This document shows, in pieces, positions 32,547 through 41,728 of a DNA stretch of 64,000 nucleotides (position 1 is its first letter; each line of letters starts with the position of its first letter). Origin of the DNA: CAYSRC01 sp964446385 (lineage in GTDB: Bacteria; Bacillota; Clostridia; Oscillospirales; Ruminococcaceae); NCBI GenBank assembly GCA_964446385.1, contig CAYUOH010000005.1, forward strand, positions 62,001 through 126,000, written 5' to 3'. A program made the position numbers and the translations under genes. The notes under the pieces are model-generated. The model was not told where the DNA came from. It did no database searches and was given only the letters and a program-made list of their open reading frames with translations.

Positions 32547-35500
32547 ATGCTGACAATTGTATACGGGCGAGCAGGCGCCGGAAAGACCGCATATTGCATT
32601 AAAGACGCCGAATCACATTGTGGAGAGGGACAGGAATGCATTATTCTCGTTCCGGAACAAAGCTCATTTTCCGCAGAGCGCGCCATTGCCTTTGAGTTTC
32701 CTCAGAATCTCAGACATCTTATTTCTGTCAAAACCTTCACAAGTCTTTGCACGGATATAATGGGCTTGTTCGGCGGAATAGCAAAAGAACGTATTTCAGA
32801 ACCAGCAAGGGTAGCCATGGTCCGCCGGGCAGTGATTTCTATGAACCATAAGCTCGAATACTACCGCAGACATCGCAAGAGCAATTCCTTCTATGTTCTT
32901 CTGGCACAAGCCATTACCGAGCTTAAGAATTCCGGGGTTACAACTGCACTGCTGCGCAGTGCGGCCGAAAAGACACAAGATGCCACCCTTTCCCTTAAAA
33001 TGAATGAAATCGCGGGAATAACTGATTGCTACGACCAACTTCTGGGTAACAGTACTCTGGACACTATCGCCGCAATAGATCTTGCCGCCGAGCTGGGAAA
33101 ATCCGGCTATTTTAGGGGCAAGACTATCTATATTGACGATTTTTCCGGGTTTACCGTTCCCGAACTTAATATTATCTCCCGAATGCTTACGGATTGCACC
33201 GACGTATTCTGTACCCTCTGCACCGAAAGCATTGAACCGGGCAATACCGGGCGTATGTCCTTAAGCAGCGACAGCGCCCGCTCACTTATACATCGCGCAG
33301 AAGAATCCTGTGTACCTATCACCTCAGTTATGCTTTCGAACGCCGGCGCATACAACGCAGATGGTCCAAGGTTTCTGGAGAAGTACCTTTCGGAAGGAAT
33401 TACAGATGTTCCCGGCTACGGCCTCTTCGCCAGTCAATTTGACAGTCTTTACAGTGAAGCCGCAGGCGTTGCGGCCGAAATTGCCAAATTGGTACGCGAA
33501 AGAAAATATGATCCGGGAGACATTACCGTTATTTCACGCAAAACTGAAACCTACCTTCCGGTCCTGGAAAGCGTATTCACAAAATACGATATTCCTTATT
33601 ATACGGATGCTACCGACAGTCTTGCATACAGCCCAGTAACTATCTTTTTTCGTTGCGGTTTGGAACTTGCTGACGGAATTTCCACCCCGCGGATTATTTC
33701 CCTGATAAAAACCGGCCTTACACCGATATCGGATGAAGAAGCACCTCTTCTAGAAAATTACGCATATACATGGGACCTGGACGCCTCACAATGGACAGAG
33801 CCGTTTACCGGAAGCCCCTCTGGCTTCGGTGAACCGAATCAGACAGAGTTGACGATTCTATCTGAAATAAATACTGCACGTGAAAAAGTATGCGGCATTC
33901 TGAAGCCCTTCAGTGAACGGCTTTCTGCATCGAAAAACGGCGGGGAAATTCTAAGTGCGGTTTACACCATGTTTGAAGACTGCGGAGCCTATGAAACAAT
34001 TGAAAAACAGAGCTCCGATTCTGTTAATGAAGCATCGGCCGCAACGGCTATGATAACCCAGTTCTACAATATTGTCCGCGAAGACGAAATCACTCCCTCT
34101 GAAATGATTGATCTCCTTTCCGTTCTGGCCTATTCCACTCCGCTGGAAAGCGTTCCTATTATGGGCGGAAGGGTAAATCTCTGCGATGCCGTTAGATCAC
34201 GGACCGACAACCCGAAAACGGTATTTGTCATGGGTCTGAATGAAGGTGTCTTCCCGGCTGATATTTCTGAGCCTCAGATACTAGGCTACACCGAACGCCG
34301 ACTGTTGTCCGAGCTTGGAATAACCATGCCTGAAAACTTTGAGATAAATGACGCTGCGGAGCGTTATTACCTATATAAAGCTCTTACCAGTCCTACCGAC
34401 AGCATATATCTGTCCTGTTCCGGGAGTGACCTCGAAGGTGGGCGTCTGTCCCCTTCGGCGGAATTCATATCCGTCACGGAAGACCTGAAGCCGAGACACT
34501 TCGCTTCGATCGGAGTCCCGTATTTCAGTGTTGTAAACGACAGCACTGCCATGGCCGGATATGCCACTGCGATAGCCTCAGACAATGATGTTGTTGCCGC
34601 AACGATTGAATCGATATACCCGAAAGCTTGCTCCGAAGCCAGAACCGCCGCACAATCTCCCAGGTTCAGTATAGACGAAAAGGGACTTACCTACAGACTG
34701 GTGGGGGAAGAAAGCTCGCTTTCAGCCAGCCGGATTGAAGCTTATGAAAGATGTCCCTTCAGCTATTTCATGAGATATATGATGGGGATAAAACCGGTAG
34801 GCCGCGCCGAAATCAACCCGATTGAGGCTGGAAATCTTGTTCACTGGACTCTGGAACAAACTATGCGCCGATTTGACGGTGATTTCAGAAATGTAAGCGA
34901 GAATGCTCTTATAAACTCGGCGTTCGAGCTATCTTCGGAATACGCTATACGCAATATGGGCGATGAATATGGAAAAGCTCGCCAGGCTTATCTTATAGGC
35001 CGAATATCGGATCAAATCGGCAAGCTGCTGATTCACATCAGGGAGGAACAGCTGCAAAGCCGTTTTATGCCTGTTGATTATGAGCTCGGCATCGGAGAAA
35101 ATCAGGAAATTCCCCCGATGACACTGCTGACCGATGACGGACATAAAGTGTCTGTCAACGGCAAAATCGACCGTGTGGACCTTTTCAAAAATGAAGACGG
35201 ACTGTACCTGCGTGTAATAGATTACAAAACAGGCAACAAGGAATTCAAACTTGACGAGGTTTACGACGGGCTCAGTATACAGATGCTTCTCTACCTTTTC
35301 ACTGTGTGTGAAAACGGCGAAACACGTTACGGTACCGCTCCTCTGCCCGCCGCTGTCCTTTATATGCCCGGTGATCCCGGACTTTCCGAAGACCAAAGCG
35401 GTGATGGCAGTGACGCTATTAAAAGCTACTGTACCGACGGAGTTATTCTGAACAATGACGAAATTATTGCAGCCATGGAGCAGAATCTTCAAGGGATATA

Positions 35501-35780
35501 TATTCCCGTTACAACAAGCAATGGAGAGATAAAGATTACTGACCGTCTGGCTTCTCCTGAGATGCTTAAAAAAATGAAAGAAAGGATTAAGATTATTATT
35601 AAAAATATGGCGACCGGCATTTACGCCGGAGATATTTCACCAAATCCCTATGGAAAGACTCCTTCCGATAACAGGATATGCGACAGCTGTGATTACAGCA
35701 CCGTATGCCGGTCCGACCGTGTAGAAAAATTCAGAACACCATCCATAGTCAACAACCTCTTTGAGGAGGTGTCGCAGTGA
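32547..35780 (+). CDS. addB: ATP-dependent helicase/nuclease subunit B (AddB)
   Basis: AddB partners AddA in the double-strand-break resection machine that feeds RecA. The 1077 residues begin with a Walker A (VYGRAGAGKTAYC) and end with a RecB-type nuclease (RVIDYKTGNKEF). The four iron-sulfur cysteines are intact: YERCPFSYF plus the C-x2-C-x5-C of CDSCDYSTVC. Start: the ATG at 32547 places Walker A at residue 7, as is normal, with GGAGG 11 nt upstream. The open frame runs back to 32331, but that extension lies antisense to the metK riboswitch and should not be annotated as protein. It overlaps addA by 4 bp. Confidence 0.92.
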   Translation: MLTIVYGRAGAGKTAYCIKDAESHCGEGQECIILVPEQSSFSAERAIAFEFPQNLRHLISVKTFTSLCTDIMGLFGGIAKERISEPARVAMVRRAVISMNHKLEYYRRHRKSNSFYVLLAQAITELKNSGVTTALLRSAAEKTQDATLSLKMNEIAGITDCYDQLLGNSTLDTIAAIDLAAELGKSGYFRGKTIYIDDFSGFTVPELNIISRMLTDCTDVFCTLCTESIEPGNTGRMSLSSDSARSLIHRAEESCVPITSVMLSNAGAYNADGPRFLEKYLSEGITDVPGYGLFASQFDSLYSEAAGVAAEIAKLVRERKYDPGDITVISRKTETYLPVLESVFTKYDIPYYTDATDSLAYSPVTIFFRCGLELADGISTPRIISLIKTGLTPISDEEAPLLENYAYTWDLDASQWTEPFTGSPSGFGEPNQTELTILSEINTAREKVCGILKPFSERLSASKNGGEILSAVYTMFEDCGAYETIEKQSSDSVNEASAATAMITQFYNIVREDEITPSEMIDLLSVLAYSTPLESVPIMGGRVNLCDAVRSRTDNPKTVFVMGLNEGVFPADISEPQILGYTERRLLSELGITMPENFEINDAAERYYLYKALTSPTDSIYLSCSGSDLEGGRLSPSAEFISVTEDLKPRHFASIGVPYFSVVNDSTAMAGYATAIASDNDVVAATIESIYPKACSEARTAAQSPRFSIDEKGLTYRLVGEESSLSASRIEAYERCPFSYFMRYMMGIKPVGRAEINPIEAGNLVHWTLEQTMRRFDGDFRNVSENALINSAFELSSEYAIRNMGDEYGKARQAYLIGRISDQIGKLLIHIREEQLQSRFMPVDYELGIGENQEIPPMTLLTDDGHKVSVNGKIDRVDLFKNEDGLYLRVIDYKTGNKEFKLDEVYDGLSIQMLLYLFTVCENGETRYGTAPLPAAVLYMPGDPGLSEDQSGDGSDAIKSYCTDGVILNNDEIIAAMEQNLQGIYIPVTTSNGEIKITDRLASPEMLKKMKERIKIIIKNMATGIYAGDISPNPYGKTPSDNRICDSCDYSTVCRSDRVEKFRTPSIVNNLFEEVSQ

Positions 35781-38700
35781 ACACTAAATGGACTGACGAC
35801 CAGCTCCGCGCTATAGAATACCGTTCTGGCTCGGCGATAGTATCTGCCGCTGCAGGTAGCGGTAAAACAAACGTCATGGTTGAGCGCATAGTGGCCATTT
35901 TAAAAGATGAAATCAACCATGTATCCGCAGACAGCATTCTGGCGGTAACTTTTACAAAAGCAGCCGCGGAGGAGCTTAAATCCCGTATACGTCGCAGACT
36001 GATGGAACTTCTGAAAGAACAGACCAACAGCGACTATATCAGGCGCCAGCTTTCACTTGTGCGCATGGCCTTTATTGGAACCATTGACTCCTTCTGCACC
36101 AACCTTGTAAGATCCAACTTCAGCAGCCTAGATATCCGTCCGGATTTTTCGATTATTGACGAGGGGACCTTGTTCAGACTTGAAGAAGTCGCTTTACAGC
36201 AGACACTGGAAACAATGTACCGTGACGACAGGGAGGGTATGGAATCCCTATGTAATCTCTTCGGTAAATCCAGAACCGACCGCGATACGTCGGATATTAT
36301 CATCAATCTTTTTAATTTTGAAAAAAAACTCGCGGATCCTGAAAAATGGAAGTGCAATTGCCTTGACAGGGGCATTGAATTCACACTGAATGCTGTTCGC
36401 GAAACCGGTACATCGATAGTTGACGAAACTCTGGAAAACATCGAAACCGCATGCAGAATAATCAGTTTGCGTGATGACGTTAACGAAAAATACGGTCCTC
36501 TTTTCGAAAGCGAACTGCAGACCGCGTCGGAACTGAAAAAAAGATATTCAGAAGGAGATTATGCCGGTTGCCGCAAAATCGCAGACAGTTACTCTGCATC
36601 AAGACTGCCGGGATACAGAGGCTCCGAAAAAAATATTTCGGAAGCCGCAAAAATTCGACGTAACCGCTTTAAGGACCTGATGAAAGAAACACTATCTCGT
36701 GGGCCGTGGTTTCGGGATGATGAACAGATTGAAAAGGACGAATCGATTCTCAGACGTCCCTTGATTTCCCTGTTTACATCCGTCAATATGTTCCGTGATC
36801 TTCTGTGGCAGATGAAATTGTCACGAAGAGAGCTCGGCTTTGACGATATAGAACGTTTGGCTCTGCAGCTTCTTCAAGGCGGCAAAGGAGGTCCATCCGG
36901 CATCGCAAAGAGTGAAGCGGCAAAATACAGTTATATTCTGATTGATGAATATCAGGATACCAACGCATTGCAAGACGAAATATTCACCTTGATCTCACGT
37001 GAAGGCAAAAATATGTTCTATGTGGGAGACGTAAAACAAAGCATCTATGCGTTCCGCAATGCCGAGCCAGGCTTTTTCACAGCTAAAACCGATTATGCAG
37101 ACTCTCATCCCGAAGAACTGGCAGGAATTTCTCTGAACCGCAATTTTCGAAGCAGCCGCCAGGTAATAAATGCTGTTAACAGTATTTTTCTGCCGGTAAT
37201 GACCAGAGACTGCGGCGGAGTGGATTATATCGGTGAACAGCTGGTATACGGAGCCGACGCCGATATGATCTCACACCGGACCGAGCTCTGTATTGTACCA
37301 GGCCGTGACCGTCAGGTCGAGGCAGATTACGTTGCGGATAGAATAAGAGAAATGCTCTCGTCGGGTTTTCCCGTCAGAGACGGCAGCGGAGGAACCAGGC
37401 CCTGCCAACCCGGAGATATCGCTGTAATAATGCGTTCGCCTTCATCGGGAGCGGCATCGGTTATAGACGCTCTTTCAAAAATCGGAATATCTGCCTCTGG
37501 AACCTCCCGTGACAATCTTTTTTCCTGTTCTGAGGTTTCTACTTTGCTAGCCGTAATGAGTGTTGCAAACAATCCCCGCCGGGACATCGACGTAGCCTCA
37601 GCGGCTATGTCTCCCCTGTTTTCAATCACTGCTGATACGCTGGCAAAAGCTAAGGTCCACAGCAGAAAAGGCTGGCTCTTTGCCGATCTTGAACAGTGCG
37701 GAGAAGAATCCGCACGAACTTTTACCGAAACAATAAACGAACTGAGATATCTGGGGACCCGGAAACCTGCAGGCGTTTTCGCAAGGCTTACTGCAGACCG
37801 TCTAAATGCTGAGCTCTTGCTCTGCGCCGGAGATAATATGCCTTCACGGGTTGCGAATCTGCGAGCTTTTTTGCATTACGCTTCGACATTCGATTCAAAA
37901 GGTACTACTCTTTCGGAATTCTGTGCGATTTGTCGTGACGCCAAAACAGCCGGCCGTATAAAATGTGCTCCGTATACCGGAAGTTCCAATACCGTCACGG
38001 TGACTTCAGTCCACGGTGCCAAAGGTCTTGAGTGGCCTGTAGTATATGTTACCGGATGCGACAAGCAGTTTAACAACAGAGACTCATTAGTTCCTCCGGT
38101 TCTGTTTTCCAAAAACCTTTCTCCCGGTGCAAGGGTACGTGTTTCTGATAACAACCGTCCATATTATCTGAAAAAACTTCCATCATTCTATATTGCTTCA
38201 AAGAAAATAAGAGAAAACAATATCAGTGAGGAAATGAGGCTGTTCTACGTAGCACTCACCCGTGCACGTGACAAGCTGGTAATGACCGGATGCAAGACCA
38301 GTCCCGCAAAAAGCATTACCGAAGCCTTTTATGAATCATCCGCATACATCAGCCCCGGTATAGTAAACAGCAAAAACAACTGGATGGACTGGGCGCTTCT
38401 GTCTCTTACATCCCAGAGTACTGATTTCTCTGCAGAAACCGTAAACGTACTAAACACAGACAGCTGCGATATAGTAATTGTGGAAACAGAAGCCGTCAAG
38501 CCCGGAGCTGGTATCCGTCATGAGGTTTTCCCCGACCCCGAAGGTCTGCGGATACTGAACGAGATTTCCGGTTTTCCGGGATATCATATCCCGGAAATCC
38601 CTCTTAGAGTCAGCGTTACCGACCTTGTCCGTAACTACTCATCGCGAAAGGTTGACCGTCCTGCATTTGCATTGGGAGAAATTTCTCCCGCAGAATACGG

Positions 38701-39187
38701 TTCAGCAATGCATTCCTTTATGCAGTACGCTGATTATCCCCGTGCAAATACCGATCCCGAAGCGGAGATTAAGCGTATGACCGAACTTGAATTCATTTCT
38801 CCCCTTCGCGCAAAACTGCTGAAACCCAACGAGATTAAGCGCCTGTTTTCAACTCCTGTCGGAAAAGAGATGCTCGACCGCTTCGAAAGCATTAAACGCG
38901 AGTACAGTTTCATTGACACTCTTGACGCCCGTTACGTTGATCCCGAAGCCCAGGAGGGAACCCAGGTTCTTCTTCAGGGTGTTGCCGACTGTGTCATTCC
39001 TGTCGAAAACGGTCTCATTCTTGTTGATTACAAAACCGACAAAGTGTCAAATATGCAGACGTTGTCCGAACGATACAGAACGCAGATTGTTCTGTATCGC
39101 AAAGCACTTGAAAAGCTGTTCGGCCAAAAGGTAATAAAAGCAGTTATCTATTCCTTTGTACTGGGTGACAGCATAGAAATAGAATAA
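35777..39187 (+). CDS. addA: ATP-dependent helicase/nuclease subunit A (AddA)
   Basis: A UvrD-type 3'-5' helicase with a C-terminal nuclease, 1136 residues, acting with AddB on broken DNA ends. Helicase motifs: SAAAGSGKTNVMVERI (Walker A), LIDEYQDTNALQ (motif II), VGDVKQSIYAFRNAE (III), NRNFRSS (IV), HGAKGLEWPVVYVTG (V), YVALTRARDKL (VI). Nuclease motif: LVDYKTDKV near residue 1078. Start is GTG overlapping the addB stop (GTGA), with GAGGAGG 6 nt upstream inside addB, so the subunits are translationally coupled. It ends at the terminator at 39193. Confidence 0.95.
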   Translation: MNTKWTDDQLRAIEYRSGSAIVSAAAGSGKTNVMVERIVAILKDEINHVSADSILAVTFTKAAAEELKSRIRRRLMELLKEQTNSDYIRRQLSLVRMAFIGTIDSFCTNLVRSNFSSLDIRPDFSIIDEGTLFRLEEVALQQTLETMYRDDREGMESLCNLFGKSRTDRDTSDIIINLFNFEKKLADPEKWKCNCLDRGIEFTLNAVRETGTSIVDETLENIETACRIISLRDDVNEKYGPLFESELQTASELKKRYSEGDYAGCRKIADSYSASRLPGYRGSEKNISEAAKIRRNRFKDLMKETLSRGPWFRDDEQIEKDESILRRPLISLFTSVNMFRDLLWQMKLSRRELGFDDIERLALQLLQGGKGGPSGIAKSEAAKYSYILIDEYQDTNALQDEIFTLISREGKNMFYVGDVKQSIYAFRNAEPGFFTAKTDYADSHPEELAGISLNRNFRSSRQVINAVNSIFLPVMTRDCGGVDYIGEQLVYGADADMISHRTELCIVPGRDRQVEADYVADRIREMLSSGFPVRDGSGGTRPCQPGDIAVIMRSPSSGAASVIDALSKIGISASGTSRDNLFSCSEVSTLLAVMSVANNPRRDIDVASAAMSPLFSITADTLAKAKVHSRKGWLFADLEQCGEESARTFTETINELRYLGTRKPAGVFARLTADRLNAELLLCAGDNMPSRVANLRAFLHYASTFDSKGTTLSEFCAICRDAKTAGRIKCAPYTGSSNTVTVTSVHGAKGLEWPVVYVTGCDKQFNNRDSLVPPVLFSKNLSPGARVRVSDNNRPYYLKKLPSFYIASKKIRENNISEEMRLFYVALTRARDKLVMTGCKTSPAKSITEAFYESSAYISPGIVNSKNNWMDWALLSLTSQSTDFSAETVNVLNTDSCDIVIVETEAVKPGAGIRHEVFPDPEGLRILNEISGFPGYHIPEIPLRVSVTDLVRNYSSRKVDRPAFALGEISPAEYGSAMHSFMQYADYPRANTDPEAEIKRMTELEFISPLRAKLLKPNEIKRLFSTPVGKEMLDRFESIKREYSFIDTLDARYVDPEAQEGTQVLLQGVADCVIPVENGLILVDYKTDKVSNMQTLSERYRTQIVLYRKALEKLFGQKVIKAVIYSFVLGDSIEIE

Positions 39188-39192
39188 AATAA

Positions 39193-39233
39193 GCCCCTGC
39201 TGTGATATATCTCACAACAGGGGCAGTATTTTT
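39193..39233 (+). terminator. terminator of addBA
   Basis: GCCCCTGCTGTGA / TCACAACAGGGGC (one mismatch), followed by AGTATTTTTAT. Confidence 0.82.
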
Positions 39234-39238
39234 ATGTA

Positions 39239-39691
39239 TCAGCCCTGATTACCGGTTTTACCGGTACAAGTATGCTTTTTGCATATCAGTAACAGTATCA
39301 AGTCCATTATTAACGCGCCTGTTATACCTCCTAATAGGTCAATCCAAATATCGGTCACCATCGGACCGCGGTCTGAAAAAATCTGGATGGTTTCGTCAAT
39401 AAAAGCCACTATTAAGCAATTTATAGCAGAAAAAGGCATTCCGCTGAATCCTCGTCCGGAAAGAAGGGCAAGCTCCATGCCCAAAAGGGCATATTCGCTG
39501 AAATGAGCAAGCTTGCGCAGAATCCCGACCTTAAATTCAATATTAGAAACGAAGACCCCCAGCACTTTATTAAGCCATTCAGCTACGGCGGAGCTTTCTT
39601 TTGATGATGCTTCGCCGCCCACAGCGGAGTGTATCCAGATAAAGACCAGAGTGAAAATCAATAATATAATTACAATCTTCCTGTTGTTCAT
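39239..39691 (-). CDS. VanZ family membrane protein
   Basis: A 150-residue protein with four hydrophobic segments and the VanZ signatures: LRKLAHFSEYALLGMELAL in the middle, and DETIQIFSDRGPMVTDIWID followed by LLGG near the C-terminus. VanZ proteins are linked to teicoplanin tolerance and changes in the cell envelope, but their biochemical activity is not established. The ribosome binding site is weak. It is divergent from pepF, 98 bp apart. Confidence 0.9.
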   Translation of the reverse strand: MNNRKIVIILLIFTLVFIWIHSAVGGEASSKESSAVAEWLNKVLGVFVSNIEFKVGILRKLAHFSEYALLGMELALLSGRGFSGMPFSAINCLIVAFIDETIQIFSDRGPMVTDIWIDLLGGITGALIMDLILLLICKKHTCTGKTGNQG

Positions 39692-39789
39692 TTTTCAAGT
39701 ATAGCATAAATCTTAACGCAATGTTACAATTTTACGAACAGAATGGTCCGGTGTTATCCGAACCGATAAAACATAAGTAGGAGTATAGT

Positions 39790-41586
39790 ATGGCTGATAA
39801 TAAAATACCTGAAAGAAGCGAAATCGATGTCGAAAATACCTGGCGTATTGAGGATATCTATGCTTCGGACGACCTCTGGTTTGAGGAATACGAGGCTTTA
39901 AAAGCCTTGCCGGAAACAATAACATCCTTCAGCGGGCGTCTCGGCACCGCCGAAGGTCTGCTTGAATACTGCAAAATGGACGACAGCGTGTCAATCCGCC
40001 TTGGTAAGTTTTACAGCTACGCCAACTGCCGCAGCGATGAAGATACCGCAAACAGCAAATATCAGGATATGCTAGGCAAGGCCATGAGTGTATATGTTGA
40101 CATCGACAGCGCTAACTCGTTCGCCGTTCCCGAAATACTTGCTGTTTCCGACGAAGATATGAAGAAAATGTTTGCAGATGAACCAGATCTTGAAATCTAT
40201 CGCCGTCCCATTTCCAAGATACGCCGTAAAAAAGCACATACACTTTCCTCAGAATGTGAACGTCTGCTGGCAATGTCCGGTGAGATGTCACAGAGTCCCG
40301 AAAGTATCGGCAGTATTTTCCGCAATGCGGACCTTACATTCCCTGATGCGCTTGACAGAGATGGCATCGCCCACCAAGTTACAAACGGCTCTCTTGTACC
40401 TCTGCTTGAAAGCTGTGACCGGGTCCTTCGAAAAAACGCCTTTGAAGCATTCTTCGGACGTATGAACGAATTCAGGAATACCTCTTCCGCCATTCTGGAC
40501 GCCCAGTTCAAGCAGCTGAAGTATTATTCCGCAGCCCGCAAATACAACAGCACGCTTGAAGCCGCTCTGGATTCCACAGAAGTTCCCGTCGAGGTCTACC
40601 ACAACCTGATTGAAGCAGTCCACAACAATATGGATAAGATGTACCGCTACGTCGCTCTGCGCAAGAAGATACTCGGCGTTGACGAGCTACATATGTACGA
40701 CGTTTATACCCCGCTGGTTGCCGATGTTGCCATAGGCATTCCGTTTGAAAAAGCAAAAGAGACCGCTCTCGATGCTCTGGCTGTTCTTGGCGAAGACTAT
40801 CTGGCTGTCCTGAAGGAAGGTTTTAACAACAGATGGATCGACGTATACGAGAATAAAGGCAAGCGCAGCGGTGCCTATTCCACAGGCGGCGCGGAGCCTC
40901 ATCCCTTCGTTCTGATGAACTACAAGAACAATCTTGACAGCCAGTTTACGCTGGTTCATGAAATGGGTCACAGTCTTCACAGTTACTACAGCCATCTCAG
41001 CCAGCCTACCTGCACAGCGGGATATGTCATTTTTGTTGCTGAGGTCGCTAGTACCTGCAATGAGATTCTTCTGATGCGCCATCTACTGAAAACCACAACC
41101 GACAAAAAGCAGCGCGCATACCTTATAAATCACTTCCTTGACAGTTTCAAGGGCAATGTATACCGTCAGACAATGTTCGCCGAATTTGAGCTTATGATGG
41201 GCAAAATGTGCGAGGAAGGGCAGACTCTAACGGCAGATGTTCTTTGTGAGAAATACAAAACACTCAATGAACTGTACTTCGGGCCCGACATGAATTCCGA
41301 TCAGGGGATTTCCCTTGAATGGTCACGAATCCCCCACTTCTTTTATGACTACTATGTGTTTCAGTATTCCACCGGTTTCTGCGCCGCGGTAGCTATTGCC
41401 AACAGAATTCGTGAAGAAGGCGCTCCCGCTGTAGCGGACTTCAAAAAGTTCCTCAGCAGCGGCGGAAGCAGCGATCCCATCAGTCTTCTTAAGATTGCCG
41501 GCGTGGATATGAGTATACCTGATCCTGTGAACAGTGGTATTAAACTGTTCGGTGATCTGGTCGACGAAATGGAAGCTTGCCTCTGA
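39790..41586 (+). CDS. pepF: oligoendopeptidase F (M3 metallopeptidase)
   Basis: A cytosolic zinc peptidase of 598 residues that degrades oligopeptides. The zinc site HEMGHSLHSYYS (HExxH) lies near residue 389, with the third ligand expected in the following helix around VAEVASTCNEIL. The N-terminal helical domain typical of PepF is complete. TAGGAG precedes the ATG by 8 nt. It is monocistronic, ended by the strong hairpin at 41601. Confidence 0.95.
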   Translation: MADNKIPERSEIDVENTWRIEDIYASDDLWFEEYEALKALPETITSFSGRLGTAEGLLEYCKMDDSVSIRLGKFYSYANCRSDEDTANSKYQDMLGKAMSVYVDIDSANSFAVPEILAVSDEDMKKMFADEPDLEIYRRPISKIRRKKAHTLSSECERLLAMSGEMSQSPESIGSIFRNADLTFPDALDRDGIAHQVTNGSLVPLLESCDRVLRKNAFEAFFGRMNEFRNTSSAILDAQFKQLKYYSAARKYNSTLEAALDSTEVPVEVYHNLIEAVHNNMDKMYRYVALRKKILGVDELHMYDVYTPLVADVAIGIPFEKAKETALDALAVLGEDYLAVLKEGFNNRWIDVYENKGKRSGAYSTGGAEPHPFVLMNYKNNLDSQFTLVHEMGHSLHSYYSHLSQPTCTAGYVIFVAEVASTCNEILLMRHLLKTTTDKKQRAYLINHFLDSFKGNVYRQTMFAEFELMMGKMCEEGQTLTADVLCEKYKTLNELYFGPDMNSDQGISLEWSRIPHFFYDYYVFQYSTGFCAAVAIANRIREEGAPAVADFKKFLSSGGSSDPISLLKIAGVDMSIPDPVNSGIKLFGDLVDEMEACL

Positions 41587-41600
41587 GTTACAAACTATTT

Positions 41601-41635
41601 AATAAAGACACGGCGGAATCCGCCGTGTCTTTATT
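41601..41635. terminator. terminator between pepF and the 5'-nucleotidase gene
   Basis: Sixteen-base arms AATAAAGACACGGCGG / CCGCCGTGTCTTTATT with a 3-nt loop; works on both strands. Confidence 0.88.
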
Positions 41636-41649
41636 AATATACTCATAGT

Positions 41650-41669
41650 ATCCCTGCAATTGCAGGGAT
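41650..41669. repeat. 20-bp perfect palindrome
   Basis: ATCCCTGCAATTGCAGGGAT, a perfect inverted repeat without loop or T run, between convergent genes. It could be a protein-binding site, or the core of a transcription stop for the minus-strand gene. Confidence 0.5.
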
Positions 41670-41728
41670 CCGGACACTGAAGCAGTAATAGCACCATAGC
41701 AAGCAAAAATAGTTGTTTCAGTTTTTCA

